Origin: Candidatus Sulfotelmatobacter sp.
GTDB taxonomy: Bacteria > Acidobacteriota > Terriglobia > Terriglobales > Acidobacteriaceae
Length of the DNA: 64,000 bases
Reading direction: 5' to 3'
NCBI GenBank assembly: GCA_036500765.1
Contig: DASYBM010000004.1
Span: forward strand, 930,001-994,000
The translations under genes were made by a program, and so were the position numbers. Below the pieces are notes generated by a model. That model saw nothing but the letters and a program-made list of their open reading frames with translations. It was not told the DNA's origin and ran no database searches. This document shows, piece by piece, positions 26,473 to 36,515 of the stretch; positions within the stretch are counted from its first letter, which is position 1, and each line of letters starts with the position of its first letter.

Positions 26473-27672
26473 ATGAAACCGCCCAAGCGTCGTCCTGAAA
26501 CCGCCGCCGTGCATGGCGCAGCGGATCTGGAAAAGAAAAACGGTCCGGTCGCCACACCCATCTATCAGACGTCTACGTTCGAGGTCGCCGACAACGACGA
26601 GCAGCAGCGCGTTACCGCAACCGACCGCTACTACACCCGCTGGGGCAATCCCACGAACACGGTGGCCGAGCAGTCCCTGGCGGCCATCGAAGGCGTGGAG
26701 GCCGCGCGCACCTTCGCCTCCGGCATGGGTGCCATCACCACCACGATTCTTGCTTTGCTGAAGGCGGGAGATCACATCGTCGCGCAGCGTGACATCTATG
26801 GCGGCGTAACGAAGTTCTTCTCGCAGTGGCTGCCGCGCTTGGGCATTGAGACCACATTCGTCGACACCAACGATTTCGAACAGCACGCGCGCGCGATTCG
26901 GCCGAACACGCGCATGCTCTATTTGGAATCTCCGACCAATCCTTCCCTGCGCGTCGTCGACGTGAAGAAAGCAGCCGCTCTCGCGAAACAACATAATCTA
27001 GTCAGCATGATCGACAGCACCTTCGGTACGCCCATCAACCAGCACCCGGCGGAATATGGCATCGACCTCGTGATGCATTCCGGCACGAAATATCTGAGCG
27101 GCCACGCCGACCTGACCTGCGGCGTGGTGGCGGGCAGCCGAGAGTTGATGGAAACAATTCACGAGACGCGCACGACGCTCGGCAACTGCATGGACCCGCA
27201 CGCCTCTTGGATGCTGATCCGCGGGCTCAAGACGCTGGCCGTGCGCGTGGCCCGGCAGAATGAGAACGCTTTGCGCGTGGCAGAGTTCCTGGGTCAACAT
27301 GAAAAAGTCCGGCGCGTGCATTATCCATTTCTGAAGAGCCATCCCCAGTACGCCACGGCGCGCGAACAGATGAGCGGTGGCGGCGGCATGGTCACCTTCG
27401 AAGTGGAAGGCACTGCCGAAGACGCGCGCCGCGTCAGCGAGTCGATGCACCTGTTCACCCTGGCCACCAGCCTCGGCAGCGTTGAGTCGCTGGTATCGAT
27501 CCCAGTGCTGACCTCGCACGCCATGATCTCCGCCGAGCAGCGGGAAAAGATGGGCGTCACCCAGCAGATGGTGCGCCTGTCGGTGGGAATCGAAAACGCA
27601 GACGATCTGATCGCCGACCTGGAGCAGGCACTGGAAGCGCTGGGAGCGCGACAAACGGTCGGCGTGGAATAA
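26473..27672 (+). CDS. Cys/Met-metabolism PLP enzyme (cystathionine gamma-synthase / gamma-lyase type)
   Basis: 399 residues. RYYTRWGNPTNTVAEQSLAA is the active-site entry motif, YLESPTNPSLRVVD the substrate loop, DSTFGTPINQHPAEYG the PLP-contact Asp, and VMHSGTKYLSGHADLTCG contains the PLP Lys at 206. The family includes MetB, MetC, MetY and methionine gamma-lyase. The sequence alone does not separate these. A GAGGT site precedes the ATG. Divergence from the threonine operon fits use of an activated homoserine, but that is inference. The C terminus, LSVGIENADDLIADLEQAL, is canonical. Confidence 0.88.
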   Translation: MKPPKRRPETAAVHGAADLEKKNGPVATPIYQTSTFEVADNDEQQRVTATDRYYTRWGNPTNTVAEQSLAAIEGVEAARTFASGMGAITTTILALLKAGDHIVAQRDIYGGVTKFFSQWLPRLGIETTFVDTNDFEQHARAIRPNTRMLYLESPTNPSLRVVDVKKAAALAKQHNLVSMIDSTFGTPINQHPAEYGIDLVMHSGTKYLSGHADLTCGVVAGSRELMETIHETRTTLGNCMDPHASWMLIRGLKTLAVRVARQNENALRVAEFLGQHEKVRRVHYPFLKSHPQYATAREQMSGGGGMVTFEVEGTAEDARRVSESMHLFTLATSLGSVESLVSIPVLTSHAMISAEQREKMGVTQQMVRLSVGIENADDLIADLEQALEALGARQTVGVE

Positions 27673-27791
27673 GGATCTAATTACTCATGTGGCGACGGTG
27701 TTCATGTGGCGACGGCCGCCTCGGCCCTCCCGCAAAGGCGAAGCCGTGCGGCCCTCGAATCAAACCCACGTTCGTAAACGAAATTAGCAAT

Positions 27792-27820
27792 AAAAGCCCG
27801 ACCCTTTCGAGGGTCGGGGC
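27792..27820 (-). terminator. Terminator of the TonB-receptor gene
   Basis: On the minus strand, CCCGACCCT and AGGGTCGGG form a 9-bp stem with a four-base loop (complement of TTCG), followed by CTTTTATTG. It lies about 20 bp after the receptor's stop codon. Confidence 0.85.
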
Positions 27821-27841
27821 CTGCCTGAAATATCTCGCGCT

Positions 27842-30800
27842 TTAGAAAATAAACTTCAAACTGAACTGCAGGATGCGCGCCAGGTGCGCGCTGCTGATCT
27901 CGCCGAAACCTCCTGAACCCAGGCAGCTTCCGCCGGCAGAGTTGTTGGGTCCAGTTCCGCATGTCATGGCTTGAGTAACGCCACCAGACGTCGCTGCAGT
28001 GGAGAGTGCAAACTGGGTATGGTTGAACACGTTGAAAGCTTCCGCCCGGAATTCAAGCGCTGTGCTTTCTTTGATTGCAAAGTGCTTAAAGATACCCATG
28101 TCAAAATTCAGGCGGGAAGGGTTGCGAATATCATTTCGACCGGCATCTCCGAAGGTGAGTCCCGTGGGCAGAGCGAATGCACCCGGGTTGATGGCGTACT
28201 TGGAATAGCTCGGCGAGGAATTGCCCGCTGGAATGCCTGAGTTTGGATTGCCGATCAGATCCGGGAACGATCCGGTACCAGCAGCGTTGGCGACACCGGC
28301 ATTGTCGCCGTACGTCGTCCCATTCGTAACCGTTAAGGGCGTCCCGGTCGAAAAAGACTCTATTCCAGACCACTCCCAGCCGCCAAGCAGCGAATGGGAG
28401 AGGCCGGATTTCTTGAAGAGCGGCACATCATAGACCCAGCCCGCATTCAAGATATGGCGCTCGTCGAAGTTCGAACTGGCCCGGGTGAAGTTAGGGTTAT
28501 ACGAATTGACAAACGTGAGGTCATAACGATCCGAGGAGTCGTCGATAGAGTGACTGTAAGTGTAAGCCGCAGTCAGGTTCAAAGATCCAACGCTCTTCCG
28601 AGCTGAAGCCTGGAAAGCGTGATAGGTGGAATTCGCCCCATTCTCAAGGCGAGTAATGGTATGCACACCCGAGTAGGGACGATAATAGTCGGGGGTGTTG
28701 CCGCAGGCCACGGCGAGGTTAGTGGCCCATCCGCCAGTCTGGCTCGTGGTGTAGGTTGTGCCTGCGCCAGGAGTCGCCGTAACAACTGCCGTCGTCGGGT
28801 CGATGTAAATACCCGGCGATGCAGGGTCATTAGTGGTAGTACAGTCGGCCGCCGTGATTGGCTGGCCAGCGTGATACGGGTTTAGTGATGCCGCAACCGG
28901 ATACAACTGATTCAGGTCGCGCTGCAAGCCGAGATGGGTCCCCTTGCTGCCTACATAAGATAGAGTAACCACACTGTGACCGGCGAATTCGCGCTGCACA
29001 TCGAGGTGCCACTGCTGCATATATGGCCAGATCGCTTTGTTGGGAATTGAGTAGAAGCTCAAGGGAGGTATGGGAGCCAGGCCTCCGGTCGAGGCTCCAA
29101 TGTTGTTGTAACCCGAAATGTTGCTCTGGGTCGCGCTCTGCAACAACGGTGAAGTCTGGCCTTCCATTCCTTCCGTGTCGGCTTCGTTGCCGTTGGCGTG
29201 TTCATAGAAGATGCCATAGCCGCCGCGGATGGCCGTCTTGCCGTCGCCGAACAAATCATAAGCAAAGCCGATGCGCGGCGCAGGGTTGAAGAGGTGACCC
29301 TGCAAACAGCCCGCATTGGAGTTCCCGCCGACTACCGCGCCAGCGATTCCGTCAAAGGTGTACGTTCCACCGGGGCCACCGCACTGCACCAGACCGAGCA
29401 GTGGGTTGCCGCCTGTAATCGTATCCGGCGTGCACGTTGTCGAACCTGGTGGACAGAGGGTCGGAGCATTAGCGATGCCGGCTTGGTAAACCGCAGGATC
29501 CCAGTTGTAAGCGTGGTGGTAGCGGTCTCGGTAGGTTCCAAACAGGCTCAGCCGCAATCCCAGGTTCAACGTAAGCCGACTCGTTGCGTGCCAGTCATCC
29601 TGGAAATACGGTTCAACGATTTTGTACCGATTGTAGAACTTCAACTGGTTACTGCCTTGCACGAAGCTGGAAATGTTGCCCATCAAGAGATCAGCAAAGG
29701 GGTTTCCAGTTCCCAGGGGTTGGCCACTGGGCAGCGTGACGCTCGCGGAAGCCTTATCAAAGGTAAGGGAGCCATTCACTTGCACGCTGCTGAGTTCGTT
29801 CTTCTGGGCGGCGACGAAGTAAGCACCAAACGTCAGGTTGTGCCGTCCGATGATTTTTGTGATGTTGTCGCGGTAGGTGTATGTGGGATTGGCGTTGTAG
29901 GGTCCCTCCGGCCAGATTCCCTCCGGATCCTGGCCAAACCCACCTCCATACACGTTCACGCCCGCGCCGACATTAATAGCCGGCAGCTTTCCTCCAGCGC
30001 CGTTGTTGTAGATATAACCCATCGAGAAGCCGGATGGAAGCGCGTAGTAGCCCTGCGACTTGAAAGAAATGTGGTCGGTGGTATAGCTGGCCACAAACTC
30101 GTTCAATAGGGTTGGAGAAAGGTTACTGGTCAAGCGCGCCACAAGGCTGATTCCCGGGCCGGTGAAGAAGGTTTGCGAAGTCGGGAAGCTCGCAGTGTCC
30201 CAAATCGATCCAGGTTCGAGCGTGGTCCACGAATCGTGGATATAGCGAAAAGTAACGCGATTCTTGTCGTTAATGTTATGGTCGATACGAAACAGTTCTT
30301 CGCGCCAGTTCGTCGGCAGAGTAGTATTCGTGTTGTATTGGGAAGCTCCCGGAGTGTTAATGGTACCCACCGGAATCAGTGGGAGAAGGGCTTGCGCGGT
30401 TGCAGTGACAGGCACTTGGTTACCCGGAAATGGCAGCCCAGTGGCCGGGTTAATGGGACAGTCCGCCATTGGATTCCCAGTAGTTGGATCTATAGTCGGG
30501 TTAGGGCAAACATCCGAGAAATCACCGGTGCGCTCCGCACTGTACGGAACGGGGGTATTAAACGTCGCAGGTAGCCGATCCTTCCGCCACTCTTCCGACC
30601 AGAAGAAGAATGTCTTTTCTTTGTTCTGGTTGTAGACTTTCGGTATGTACACCGGTCCACCGATCGTGAAACCGAAATCGTTCTTCTTGTAGGGCGGTGC
30701 GGCGCCGGTACCGCCAGCCAACGTGCTGTTGAAATAGTTGTTCGCGTTGAAGAAATCGTTGCGGACGAACTCGTAGGCATCGCCATGGAACGCCCTCGTC

Positions 30801-31546
30801 CCGCCCTTGGTTTCCACTTCGACCGTCCCGGAGCCGTTGCGGCCATATTGGGCGCCGTAGTTGGAAGTCAGCACCTTGAATTCAGCAATGGCGTCGACGC
30901 TGGGATAAACGTTCAACGTGCCATTGCTGCCATTGTCCATGTTGTCGCCGCCGTCAAGCTCCCAGTTGTTGTATTCGGTGCGCCCCCCATTCATAGAAAA
31001 GGCCACGCTGCCGTTGATCCCCACCTGGGGCTCATCCATACCCGTCTGATTACTTACGCCCGGAACGAGCGAAACCAGTGTCGTAAAGTTTCGGCCGTTC
31101 AGTTCGAGTTGCGTGATTTCTTTTCCCGTGACTGTACCAGCAAGTTCGGACGATTGCGTCTCCACCTGGGCCACATTGCTGCCTTCTACGACAACCTCCG
31201 TCGAGGCCGCGCCAACTTCGAGAGCAACATCCACGCGGGCCTTCTGGGCCACGTCCAGCTTCACTCGCTTGGCTTCGAACTTCTTGAAGCCCGTCGCGGT
31301 CACGATGATGTCGTAAGTCCCTTCAGGGAGGGCCGACTCGTTATAGTCCCCTGTGGAGTTGGTCGCCATCTGGCGGGTGATGCCGCGTTCGGGACTGGTG
31401 ACTACAACCGTCGCCCCGGCAACCGCGGCTCCCGAGGGATCCTTCACCGTACCCGTGATTGATCCGGTTTGAGCCAACGCGGCTCCGCAAAATGTCACGA
31501 CCGACAGGGCGATCCCCAACAGCACTCGATGAGATTTCATCATCAC
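27842..31546 (-). CDS. Oar-like TonB-dependent receptor with carboxypeptidase-regulatory domain
   Basis: A 1234-residue outer-membrane protein. The signal peptide (residues 1-25, ending ALAQ) is followed by a CarboxypepD_reg/Ig-like plug extension (GSITGTVKDPSGAAVAGATV to about 115). A TonB plug comes next (ITQLELNGRNFTTLVSLVPG, NGGRTEYNNWELDGGDNMDNG), then a long beta-barrel ending in LQFSLKFIF with the terminal Phe expected for BAM insertion. Such Oar/SusC-like receptors import oligosaccharides or other large ligands. No SusD partner is nearby. A LacI regulator sits 360 bp upstream on the same strand, which suggests a sugar ligand under its control. Confidence 0.93.
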   Translation of the reverse strand: MMMKSHRVLLGIALSVVTFCGAALAQTGSITGTVKDPSGAAVAGATVVVTSPERGITRQMATNSTGDYNESALPEGTYDIIVTATGFKKFEAKRVKLDVAQKARVDVALEVGAASTEVVVEGSNVAQVETQSSELAGTVTGKEITQLELNGRNFTTLVSLVPGVSNQTGMDEPQVGINGSVAFSMNGGRTEYNNWELDGGDNMDNGSNGTLNVYPSVDAIAEFKVLTSNYGAQYGRNGSGTVEVETKGGTRAFHGDAYEFVRNDFFNANNYFNSTLAGGTGAAPPYKKNDFGFTIGGPVYIPKVYNQNKEKTFFFWSEEWRKDRLPATFNTPVPYSAERTGDFSDVCPNPTIDPTTGNPMADCPINPATGLPFPGNQVPVTATAQALLPLIPVGTINTPGASQYNTNTTLPTNWREELFRIDHNINDKNRVTFRYIHDSWTTLEPGSIWDTASFPTSQTFFTGPGISLVARLTSNLSPTLLNEFVASYTTDHISFKSQGYYALPSGFSMGYIYNNGAGGKLPAINVGAGVNVYGGGFGQDPEGIWPEGPYNANPTYTYRDNITKIIGRHNLTFGAYFVAAQKNELSSVQVNGSLTFDKASASVTLPSGQPLGTGNPFADLLMGNISSFVQGSNQLKFYNRYKIVEPYFQDDWHATSRLTLNLGLRLSLFGTYRDRYHHAYNWDPAVYQAGIANAPTLCPPGSTTCTPDTITGGNPLLGLVQCGGPGGTYTFDGIAGAVVGGNSNAGCLQGHLFNPAPRIGFAYDLFGDGKTAIRGGYGIFYEHANGNEADTEGMEGQTSPLLQSATQSNISGYNNIGASTGGLAPIPPLSFYSIPNKAIWPYMQQWHLDVQREFAGHSVVTLSYVGSKGTHLGLQRDLNQLYPVAASLNPYHAGQPITAADCTTTNDPASPGIYIDPTTAVVTATPGAGTTYTTSQTGGWATNLAVACGNTPDYYRPYSGVHTITRLENGANSTYHAFQASARKSVGSLNLTAAYTYSHSIDDSSDRYDLTFVNSYNPNFTRASSNFDERHILNAGWVYDVPLFKKSGLSHSLLGGWEWSGIESFSTGTPLTVTNGTTYGDNAGVANAAGTGSFPDLIGNPNSGIPAGNSSPSYSKYAINPGAFALPTGLTFGDAGRNDIRNPSRLNFDMGIFKHFAIKESTALEFRAEAFNVFNHTQFALSTAATSGGVTQAMTCGTGPNNSAGGSCLGSGGFGEISSAHLARILQFSLKFIF

Positions 31547-31907
31547 GCTCTCCCATTGGCGCGGGCGTTGCCCGGCGCGTTCACTTGAGCTTCTCCGCGT
31601 TTCGTTCCGAGCCTCGCGGCTCGGTCTTCAATTTTTGGCGTCGGACACAACTACCCGGTGGATTGAGACCCAGGGCAGGTGTATTAAAACGTATGAATAG
31701 TGCGTTTGTGAAGCCTCGACTGTCAAGAAAAAAGCGAGTGGAGCCCACGATTGTGGAGCCCCGGATGCCCTCGTCTCTGGCTTCGCGGGAACGCGCGCAA
31801 TCGTGGCTGAAGCGCAACGAAAGCAGATTTCCGGCGGCTGCGCTCACCGAAAACGTTTACGCACGCAGCGAAACGCACTGCGCGTCGGAGGTGGCCTCAC
31901 CCTCGGT
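31547..31907. other. Intergenic region between LacI gene and TonB receptor
   Basis: This 361-bp gap has no convincing gene. It should hold the receptor promoter and carries an AAACGTTT-centred near-palindrome at 31849-31860. No clear -35/-10 pair was found. Confidence 0.5.
31849..31860. promoter_or_regulatory. Candidate LacI-family operator
   Basis: GAAAACGTTTAC contains the perfect 8-bp palindrome AAACGTTT centred on CG, the form preferred by LacI/GalR/CcpA-type regulators. It lies just past the end of the LacI-family gene and about 300 bp upstream of the TonB receptor start. Confidence 0.35.
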
Positions 31908-32960
31908 TTACAGCACGCTGCGCGTCGACTCCCGCGCCACCAATTCTGGCGCCACCTTCCGATGCGTCGCATTAGTCTCCCGCTTTTCCAGTACTCCATT
32001 GATGCCATCGACCACAATCCCCACGGCCGAGGCTCCCATCGCTTCCATGGGCTGGCGGACGGTAGTGAGCGACGGCGTGTAAATCGCCGAAGTGGCTACA
32101 TCGTCGAAGCCGATCACCGAGCACTGCTCGGGCACGCGTATCCCCGCCCGGTTCAAAGCCCGGATCGCCCCGAACGCGCTCATATCATCGAACGCCAGCA
32201 GCGCCGTGAAAGGAAAAGCCCGCTTCTGCCGGATCAGATCTTCCGTCAACTTGTAGCCCGATTCAAAGCTCGACATGGGATCGCGCGATTCTGGCAGCTC
32301 CACGATCAGGCGAGGATCGAGTTCCAGGCCGCATTCTTTGGCAAATTTGCCGATGCCCCGCCACCGCGGAGAGCTGTCGGTCAAAGCCTTCGGTCCCCGA
32401 ATGAACGCGATCTTGCGATGGCCGAGAGAATGTAAATGCTCGATGGCCATGTAGCCGCCGACTTCGTTGTCGACGATGACCGAACTGATCGAATCGGTCT
32501 TCAATTCGCAGCCAATCATCGCCGTCGGGATGCTGCTCTTCTCCAGATCGCCCAGCAGATTAATATCGAGAAACAGCCAGTTTGCCAGTACGATCAGGGC
32601 CTCCACGCGGCGGTCGAGCAGCATCTCCAGATAGCGCTCAAAGCGGCTGCGCTCGTTGTGCACGTCGGTGAGAATCGGCAGATACGACGACTGATACAGA
32701 GTATTTTCAATGCCGCGCAGCACCAGCGTGCAATAGGGGTCGGTCATGTCGAAGACCATCACGCCCACGGTGTGGCTGCGCTTGCTGCGCAGGGAACGGG
32801 CAAACTGATTGGGACGATACCCAAGCTTCTGGGCGGCCTTCTCGATGCGCTTCTTCGTCGCTGGAGGGATGTATCGCGCCAATGGCGCATTGTTCAGGAC
32901 GATCGACACGGTGGTCGACGAAAACCCGCTCTCCTTCGCTACGTCGCGAATCGTCACCAT
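31908..32960 (-). CDS. LacI-family transcriptional regulator
   Basis: 350 residues. The N-terminal helix-turn-helix and hinge are clear: VTIRDVAKESGFSSTTVSIVL, then NPFARSLRSKRSHTVGVM-like hinge at about 45-60. A periplasmic-binding-protein-like effector domain follows, with DEVGGYMAIEHLHSLGHRKIAF in the middle and IGFDDVATSAIYTPSLTTVRQP at the end, both standard for the family. Members repress sugar-use genes and release DNA on binding a sugar. The obvious target is the downstream TonB receptor on the same strand. No sugar-catabolic operon is present in the window. Confidence 0.93.
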   Translation of the reverse strand: MVTIRDVAKESGFSSTTVSIVLNNAPLARYIPPATKKRIEKAAQKLGYRPNQFARSLRSKRSHTVGVMVFDMTDPYCTLVLRGIENTLYQSSYLPILTDVHNERSRFERYLEMLLDRRVEALIVLANWLFLDINLLGDLEKSSIPTAMIGCELKTDSISSVIVDNEVGGYMAIEHLHSLGHRKIAFIRGPKALTDSSPRWRGIGKFAKECGLELDPRLIVELPESRDPMSSFESGYKLTEDLIRQKRAFPFTALLAFDDMSAFGAIRALNRAGIRVPEQCSVIGFDDVATSAIYTPSLTTVRQPMEAMGASAVGIVVDGINGVLEKRETNATHRKVAPELVARESTRSVL

Positions 32961-33027
32961 TCACAGCCTTTTCGCCGGAACCGCCAACCACCAGCTCCGA
33001 AGAGACTTTCGATTTCAGAAAATTCCA

Positions 33028-33083
33028 GGGTCGAGAACAAAGGTTCGAGAATTAAGGTTCGAGAATTAAGGTCCGAACAATCG
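33028..33083. repeat. Four 14-bp tandem units
   Basis: GGTTCGAGAATTAA occurs twice exactly (33042-33055 and 33056-33069). It is flanked by diverged units GGGTCGAGAACAAA before and GGTCCGAACAATCG after. The array lies in the divergent gap between the LacI and TPR genes. Confidence 0.75.
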
Positions 33084-33185
33084 GATTCGAAAAAATCCGC
33101 CGCTTCCGTTCGCGTCGCCGCTTGTATTAAACGCGTACACTGGCGGACACTACAGCAGAGAGTGATAGCAGTGTCAAGCGCAGGA

Positions 33186-34430
33186 ATGGCAATCCGAGCT
33201 TTGTTTTTGTTGTGTGCGGCAATGGCGCTGGCCTTTCCGCCCCGCCAATCTTCTTCGGCGCCGCCCTCCGTCCCCCCGTCTCGGCCCGCCGGAAACGCGC
33301 GCGGCAGCACTTCGCCAACCACCGCTACGGAGTCCACCCTCGACCCCGCGAAGCTCTTTCAGTTCGGGCAGGACGCCCTCACTCACGGACGATTGGACGA
33401 AGCCGAACGCGATTTCCGGGCCGTGCTCCAGATCGATCCGCAATCCGGCGGAGCCTATGCCAATCTTGGCGTCGTCCACATGCGCCGCAAACAATGGACG
33501 CGCGCTTTGCAGATGCTGCGCAAGGCCGAGCACCTGATGCCGCAGGTGTCAGGCATTCGCCTCAACATCGGCCTTGCCTATTTCCGTCAAAACGAATTCC
33601 TCGAAGCCATCCCTTCCTTTGAGTCCGTGGTTCGCGATCAGCCGGACGCGCTCCAGCCGCGTTATCTGCTGGGACTGTGTTATTTTTTTGCGGAGCGCTG
33701 GTCTGACGCTGCCTCCACGCTCGAACCCCTGTGGCCGCAGGAATTCGAGAAAATGCCTTATCTCTACGTGCTGTCGAACGCCGCCCATCGCGCCGGCCAG
33801 AAGGATCTGGACGACCGCGCCACGGCGCAACTCGTCAAGCTCGGCGCCGGCTCGCCGGAATATCGCCTCTTCGTCGGCAAGTACTATCTGAACGTAGGGC
33901 AGTACGATTCGGCTCTGGGAGAATTCCAGGCAGCAGCCGCGGCGAATCCCACGCTTCTCTTCGTGCACTTCAACCTCGGACTCGCCTACCTGAAGAAGCA
34001 GGACTATCCACGGGCGCGCGATGAGTTCGTCAAAGACGCCGCCATCGAGCCCGACCTCGCTCTCGACTACGAGGAACTCGGCGAGGTCTACTGGCTGCTG
34101 CAAGACGACGAGAATGCCGCCAGGAGCTACCGCGCCGCGCTACGCCGCGATCCCCGGCTGGTGAATTCGCACCTCGGGTTGGCGCGCCTCGCTGAGCGTA
34201 ACCAGAAGTACGCCGCCGCTTTGACCGAGATCGACGCCGCTGCCAAAATCGATCCTGCCCGCACCGATGTTCACTACATCCGGGGTCGAGTGCTGCTGCA
34301 CTTGGGACGCAAAGAGGAAGCCAAAAAAGAATTGGCTTTGGCCGCCAGTAAAAGCAGCGAATCCCCTAGCGAACCCCAGAAGCAGGCGGGAACGGTACCT
34401 TCTCCGGAGCTATTGCAAGAGCCGCAGTGA
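33186..34430 (+). CDS. Exported TPR protein
   Basis: About 414 residues. The N terminus MAIRALFLLCAAMALAFPP is a signal peptide, followed by a Ser/Pro/Thr-rich linker to about residue 48. The rest is around eight TPRs, for example FQFGQDALTHGRLDEAERDF, AYANLGVVHMRRKQWTRALQ and VHYIRGRVLLHLGRKEEAKK. The open frame extends far upstream, antisense to the LacI gene, but that part is not protein-like. In-frame GTG codons at 33162 and 33171 are alternative starts. TPR proteins are protein-binding scaffolds, and a periplasmic assembly or secretion role is inferred. Confidence 0.85.
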   Translation: MAIRALFLLCAAMALAFPPRQSSSAPPSVPPSRPAGNARGSTSPTTATESTLDPAKLFQFGQDALTHGRLDEAERDFRAVLQIDPQSGGAYANLGVVHMRRKQWTRALQMLRKAEHLMPQVSGIRLNIGLAYFRQNEFLEAIPSFESVVRDQPDALQPRYLLGLCYFFAERWSDAASTLEPLWPQEFEKMPYLYVLSNAAHRAGQKDLDDRATAQLVKLGAGSPEYRLFVGKYYLNVGQYDSALGEFQAAAAANPTLLFVHFNLGLAYLKKQDYPRARDEFVKDAAIEPDLALDYEELGEVYWLLQDDENAARSYRAALRRDPRLVNSHLGLARLAERNQKYAAALTEIDAAAKIDPARTDVHYIRGRVLLHLGRKEEAKKELALAASKSSESPSEPQKQAGTVPSPELLQEPQ

Positions 34431-34511
34431 TAAAATCGCGTTAGAAGCAACGCTGGGCCTCGTCTCCGCAACACACGACTGCAAGCGTCATTCCGCCAGG
34501 AGGTACCAATC

Positions 34512-36104
34512 ATGAATCGCACCCTGAAGATCATTGCCATTGTCCTCGGCGTACTGATTATTATCGCCATCGCAATTCCCTTCCTCATCGACGCCAACAC
34601 CTTCCGCCCGACCCTCGAGTCAGACCTTACGAATGCAATGGGACGGCAAGTCAAGGTAGGAAATCTGTCCCTGTCGCTCTTTACCGGCAGCGTCGCTGCC
34701 GACGACATTTCTATCGCGGACGACCCGGCCTTCAGCAAATCTCCTTTCGTGCAGGCGAAATCGCTCAAGGTCGGCGTAGAACTGATGCCGCTAATCTTCT
34801 CCAAAACGCTGAACGTGACCGAACTTACTCTGAAACAGCCCGAGATCAGCCTGGTGAAATCGGAGGACGGCTCCAAATGGAATTTCTCCAGTCTGGGAGG
34901 AAACAATGCTTCCGCGCCGAAACCGGCGCCAGCAACTTCGTCTCAATCTTCGCCCCAAGCCGGGGCCAATCCCAATCTGTCGGTGGCCAAGCTGAACGTC
35001 GATAATGGTCGCCTCACCGTGACCCGAGCAGGATCGAGCGCCCCCGCCCGCATCTACGACAAAGTTACTATTCAGGTAACTAACTTCTCATTTACCTCTT
35101 CGTTCCCCTTCAAACTGTCGGCCGAACTTCCCGACAATGGCAGCCTGAAACTCGAGGGCAAAGCCGGACCGATCGACTCCAACAATGCCGCGATGACTCC
35201 CCTCGACGCCAAGGTTACGGTGCGAAAGATGAACCTGGCCGCATCGGGATTTATCGATCCCGCAGCGGGCATCTCCGGCGTCGCGGATTTCGACGGTACC
35301 ATCTCCTCCGACGGCCACACTGCCAAGACCGAGGGCAAGCTGACGGCCAGCAATTTGCAGGTAGTCAAGAAGGGATCGCCTGCCGGCAAGCCCGTCGAGG
35401 TCTCCTACACCGTGAACCACGACCTCGCCAAAGAGACCGGCACCATACCGCAGTGTGACGTTGCTATGGGCAAGGCGGTGGCGCACGTCAACGGCACCTA
35501 CGACGCGCACGGCCAGGTGACTTCGATCGAGATGAAATTGAACGGACCGAATATGCCCGTCGACGATCTCGAGGCCATGCTCCCGGCTCTCGGCGTCATA
35601 TTACCTCCTAAGGCAACACTCAAAGGAGGCACACTCAACACCAACATGACGATCAACGGTCCCGTTGACAAGTTGGTTATCCTCGGCACGGTGAAAATGC
35701 AAAATACCACGCTGGCCAACTTCGACCTGGGCTCGAAGCTGTCCTCCGTTTCCCAGTTGAGCGGCAAGAGCACAGGCAACGACACCACCATCCAAAACTT
35801 CAGCAGCGACGTCCGCATGGCTCCCGACGGCACCAAGGCCGATAACATCAATCTCACCGTGCCTGCCCTCGGAGTGGTCACGGGCGCGGGCACCGTGAGT
35901 CCGTCCAATGAACTCGCCTTCAAGATGAACGCCGCGGTCGCGGGACTGGGCGTTCCCTTCATGGTCACTGGCACCACCTCCGACCCCAAATTCGCCCCCG
36001 ACATGAAAGGCATGGCCAGCGGCCTGTTGAAAGGTCTGGGGGGCAAAGGCAATCAGAATCCTGTGAACGGTCTCAGTGGACTGTTCAAGAAGAAACCGCA
36101 GTAG
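34512..36104 (+). CDS. AsmA-family envelope protein
   Basis: 530 residues. The N-terminal membrane helix (IIAIVLGVLIIIAIAIPFLI) is followed by DANTFRPTLESDLTNAMGRQ, VKVGNLSLSLFTGSVAADDI, IADDPAFSKSPFVQAKSLKV and EGSKWNFSSLGG-like sequence, which is the AsmA N-terminal beta-rich domain. A Ser/Ala/Pro linker at about 135-155 precedes a second AsmA-like region ending VKMQNTTLANFDLGSKLSS. AsmA-like proteins bridge inner and outer membrane and are linked to lipid transport. AGGAGG lies six bases before the ATG. Confidence 0.9.
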   Translation: MNRTLKIIAIVLGVLIIIAIAIPFLIDANTFRPTLESDLTNAMGRQVKVGNLSLSLFTGSVAADDISIADDPAFSKSPFVQAKSLKVGVELMPLIFSKTLNVTELTLKQPEISLVKSEDGSKWNFSSLGGNNASAPKPAPATSSQSSPQAGANPNLSVAKLNVDNGRLTVTRAGSSAPARIYDKVTIQVTNFSFTSSFPFKLSAELPDNGSLKLEGKAGPIDSNNAAMTPLDAKVTVRKMNLAASGFIDPAAGISGVADFDGTISSDGHTAKTEGKLTASNLQVVKKGSPAGKPVEVSYTVNHDLAKETGTIPQCDVAMGKAVAHVNGTYDAHGQVTSIEMKLNGPNMPVDDLEAMLPALGVILPPKATLKGGTLNTNMTINGPVDKLVILGTVKMQNTTLANFDLGSKLSSVSQLSGKSTGNDTTIQNFSSDVRMAPDGTKADNINLTVPALGVVTGAGTVSPSNELAFKMNAAVAGLGVPFMVTGTTSDPKFAPDMKGMASGLLKGLGGKGNQNPVNGLSGLFKKKPQ

Positions 36105-36515
36105 GATTGTGGACGGGCGGCGCTTACAGGTTGCCGTGAGCGCCGCCCTCTGCTCTGGCACCAGGTCGAGCCGTACGCCCGCCGGTCTTAAACTTGTCCT
36201 GAAAGGTTACCTTCGGAATCCTTCTTTCGTGAAATCTTTGGCATTTTTCGCTGCGACCGGGAAGAATCGATTTTTCCCCCAATCGCCCTGCAATCCGGGC
36301 AGAACTGCAATCCGGGCAGAACCTGGATTGCTATCTCCCCTTGATTGACAAGGGCTGTTGACCACTCCATACTCGCGGCTAAGCTGCATAAAGTTGCAAC
36401 CTTGCTGACTCAGGGACCCAAGGCTCGAGATTTTGAGTTGGATCTCCCTCAGAGCGAGTCTATTTTCGCAAAGCGGTGTTCGCTGTTTCAGGGTTTCATC
36501 CTCAGGAGGATCTTC
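36105..36515. other. Intergenic region upstream of SBBP gene
   Basis: This 411-bp gap has no credible gene. It contains a 16-base direct repeat, GCAATCCGGGCAGAAC, at 36290-36305 and 36307-36322. The second copy can pair with GGATTGC at 36325-36331 to make a hairpin. A promoter was not identified. Confidence 0.5.

Noticed and set aside
32436-33185. Long 5' extension of the TPR gene over the LacI gene
   Set aside because: These residues are antisense to a clear LacI regulator and lack protein character. The signal peptide at 33186 marks the real N terminus.
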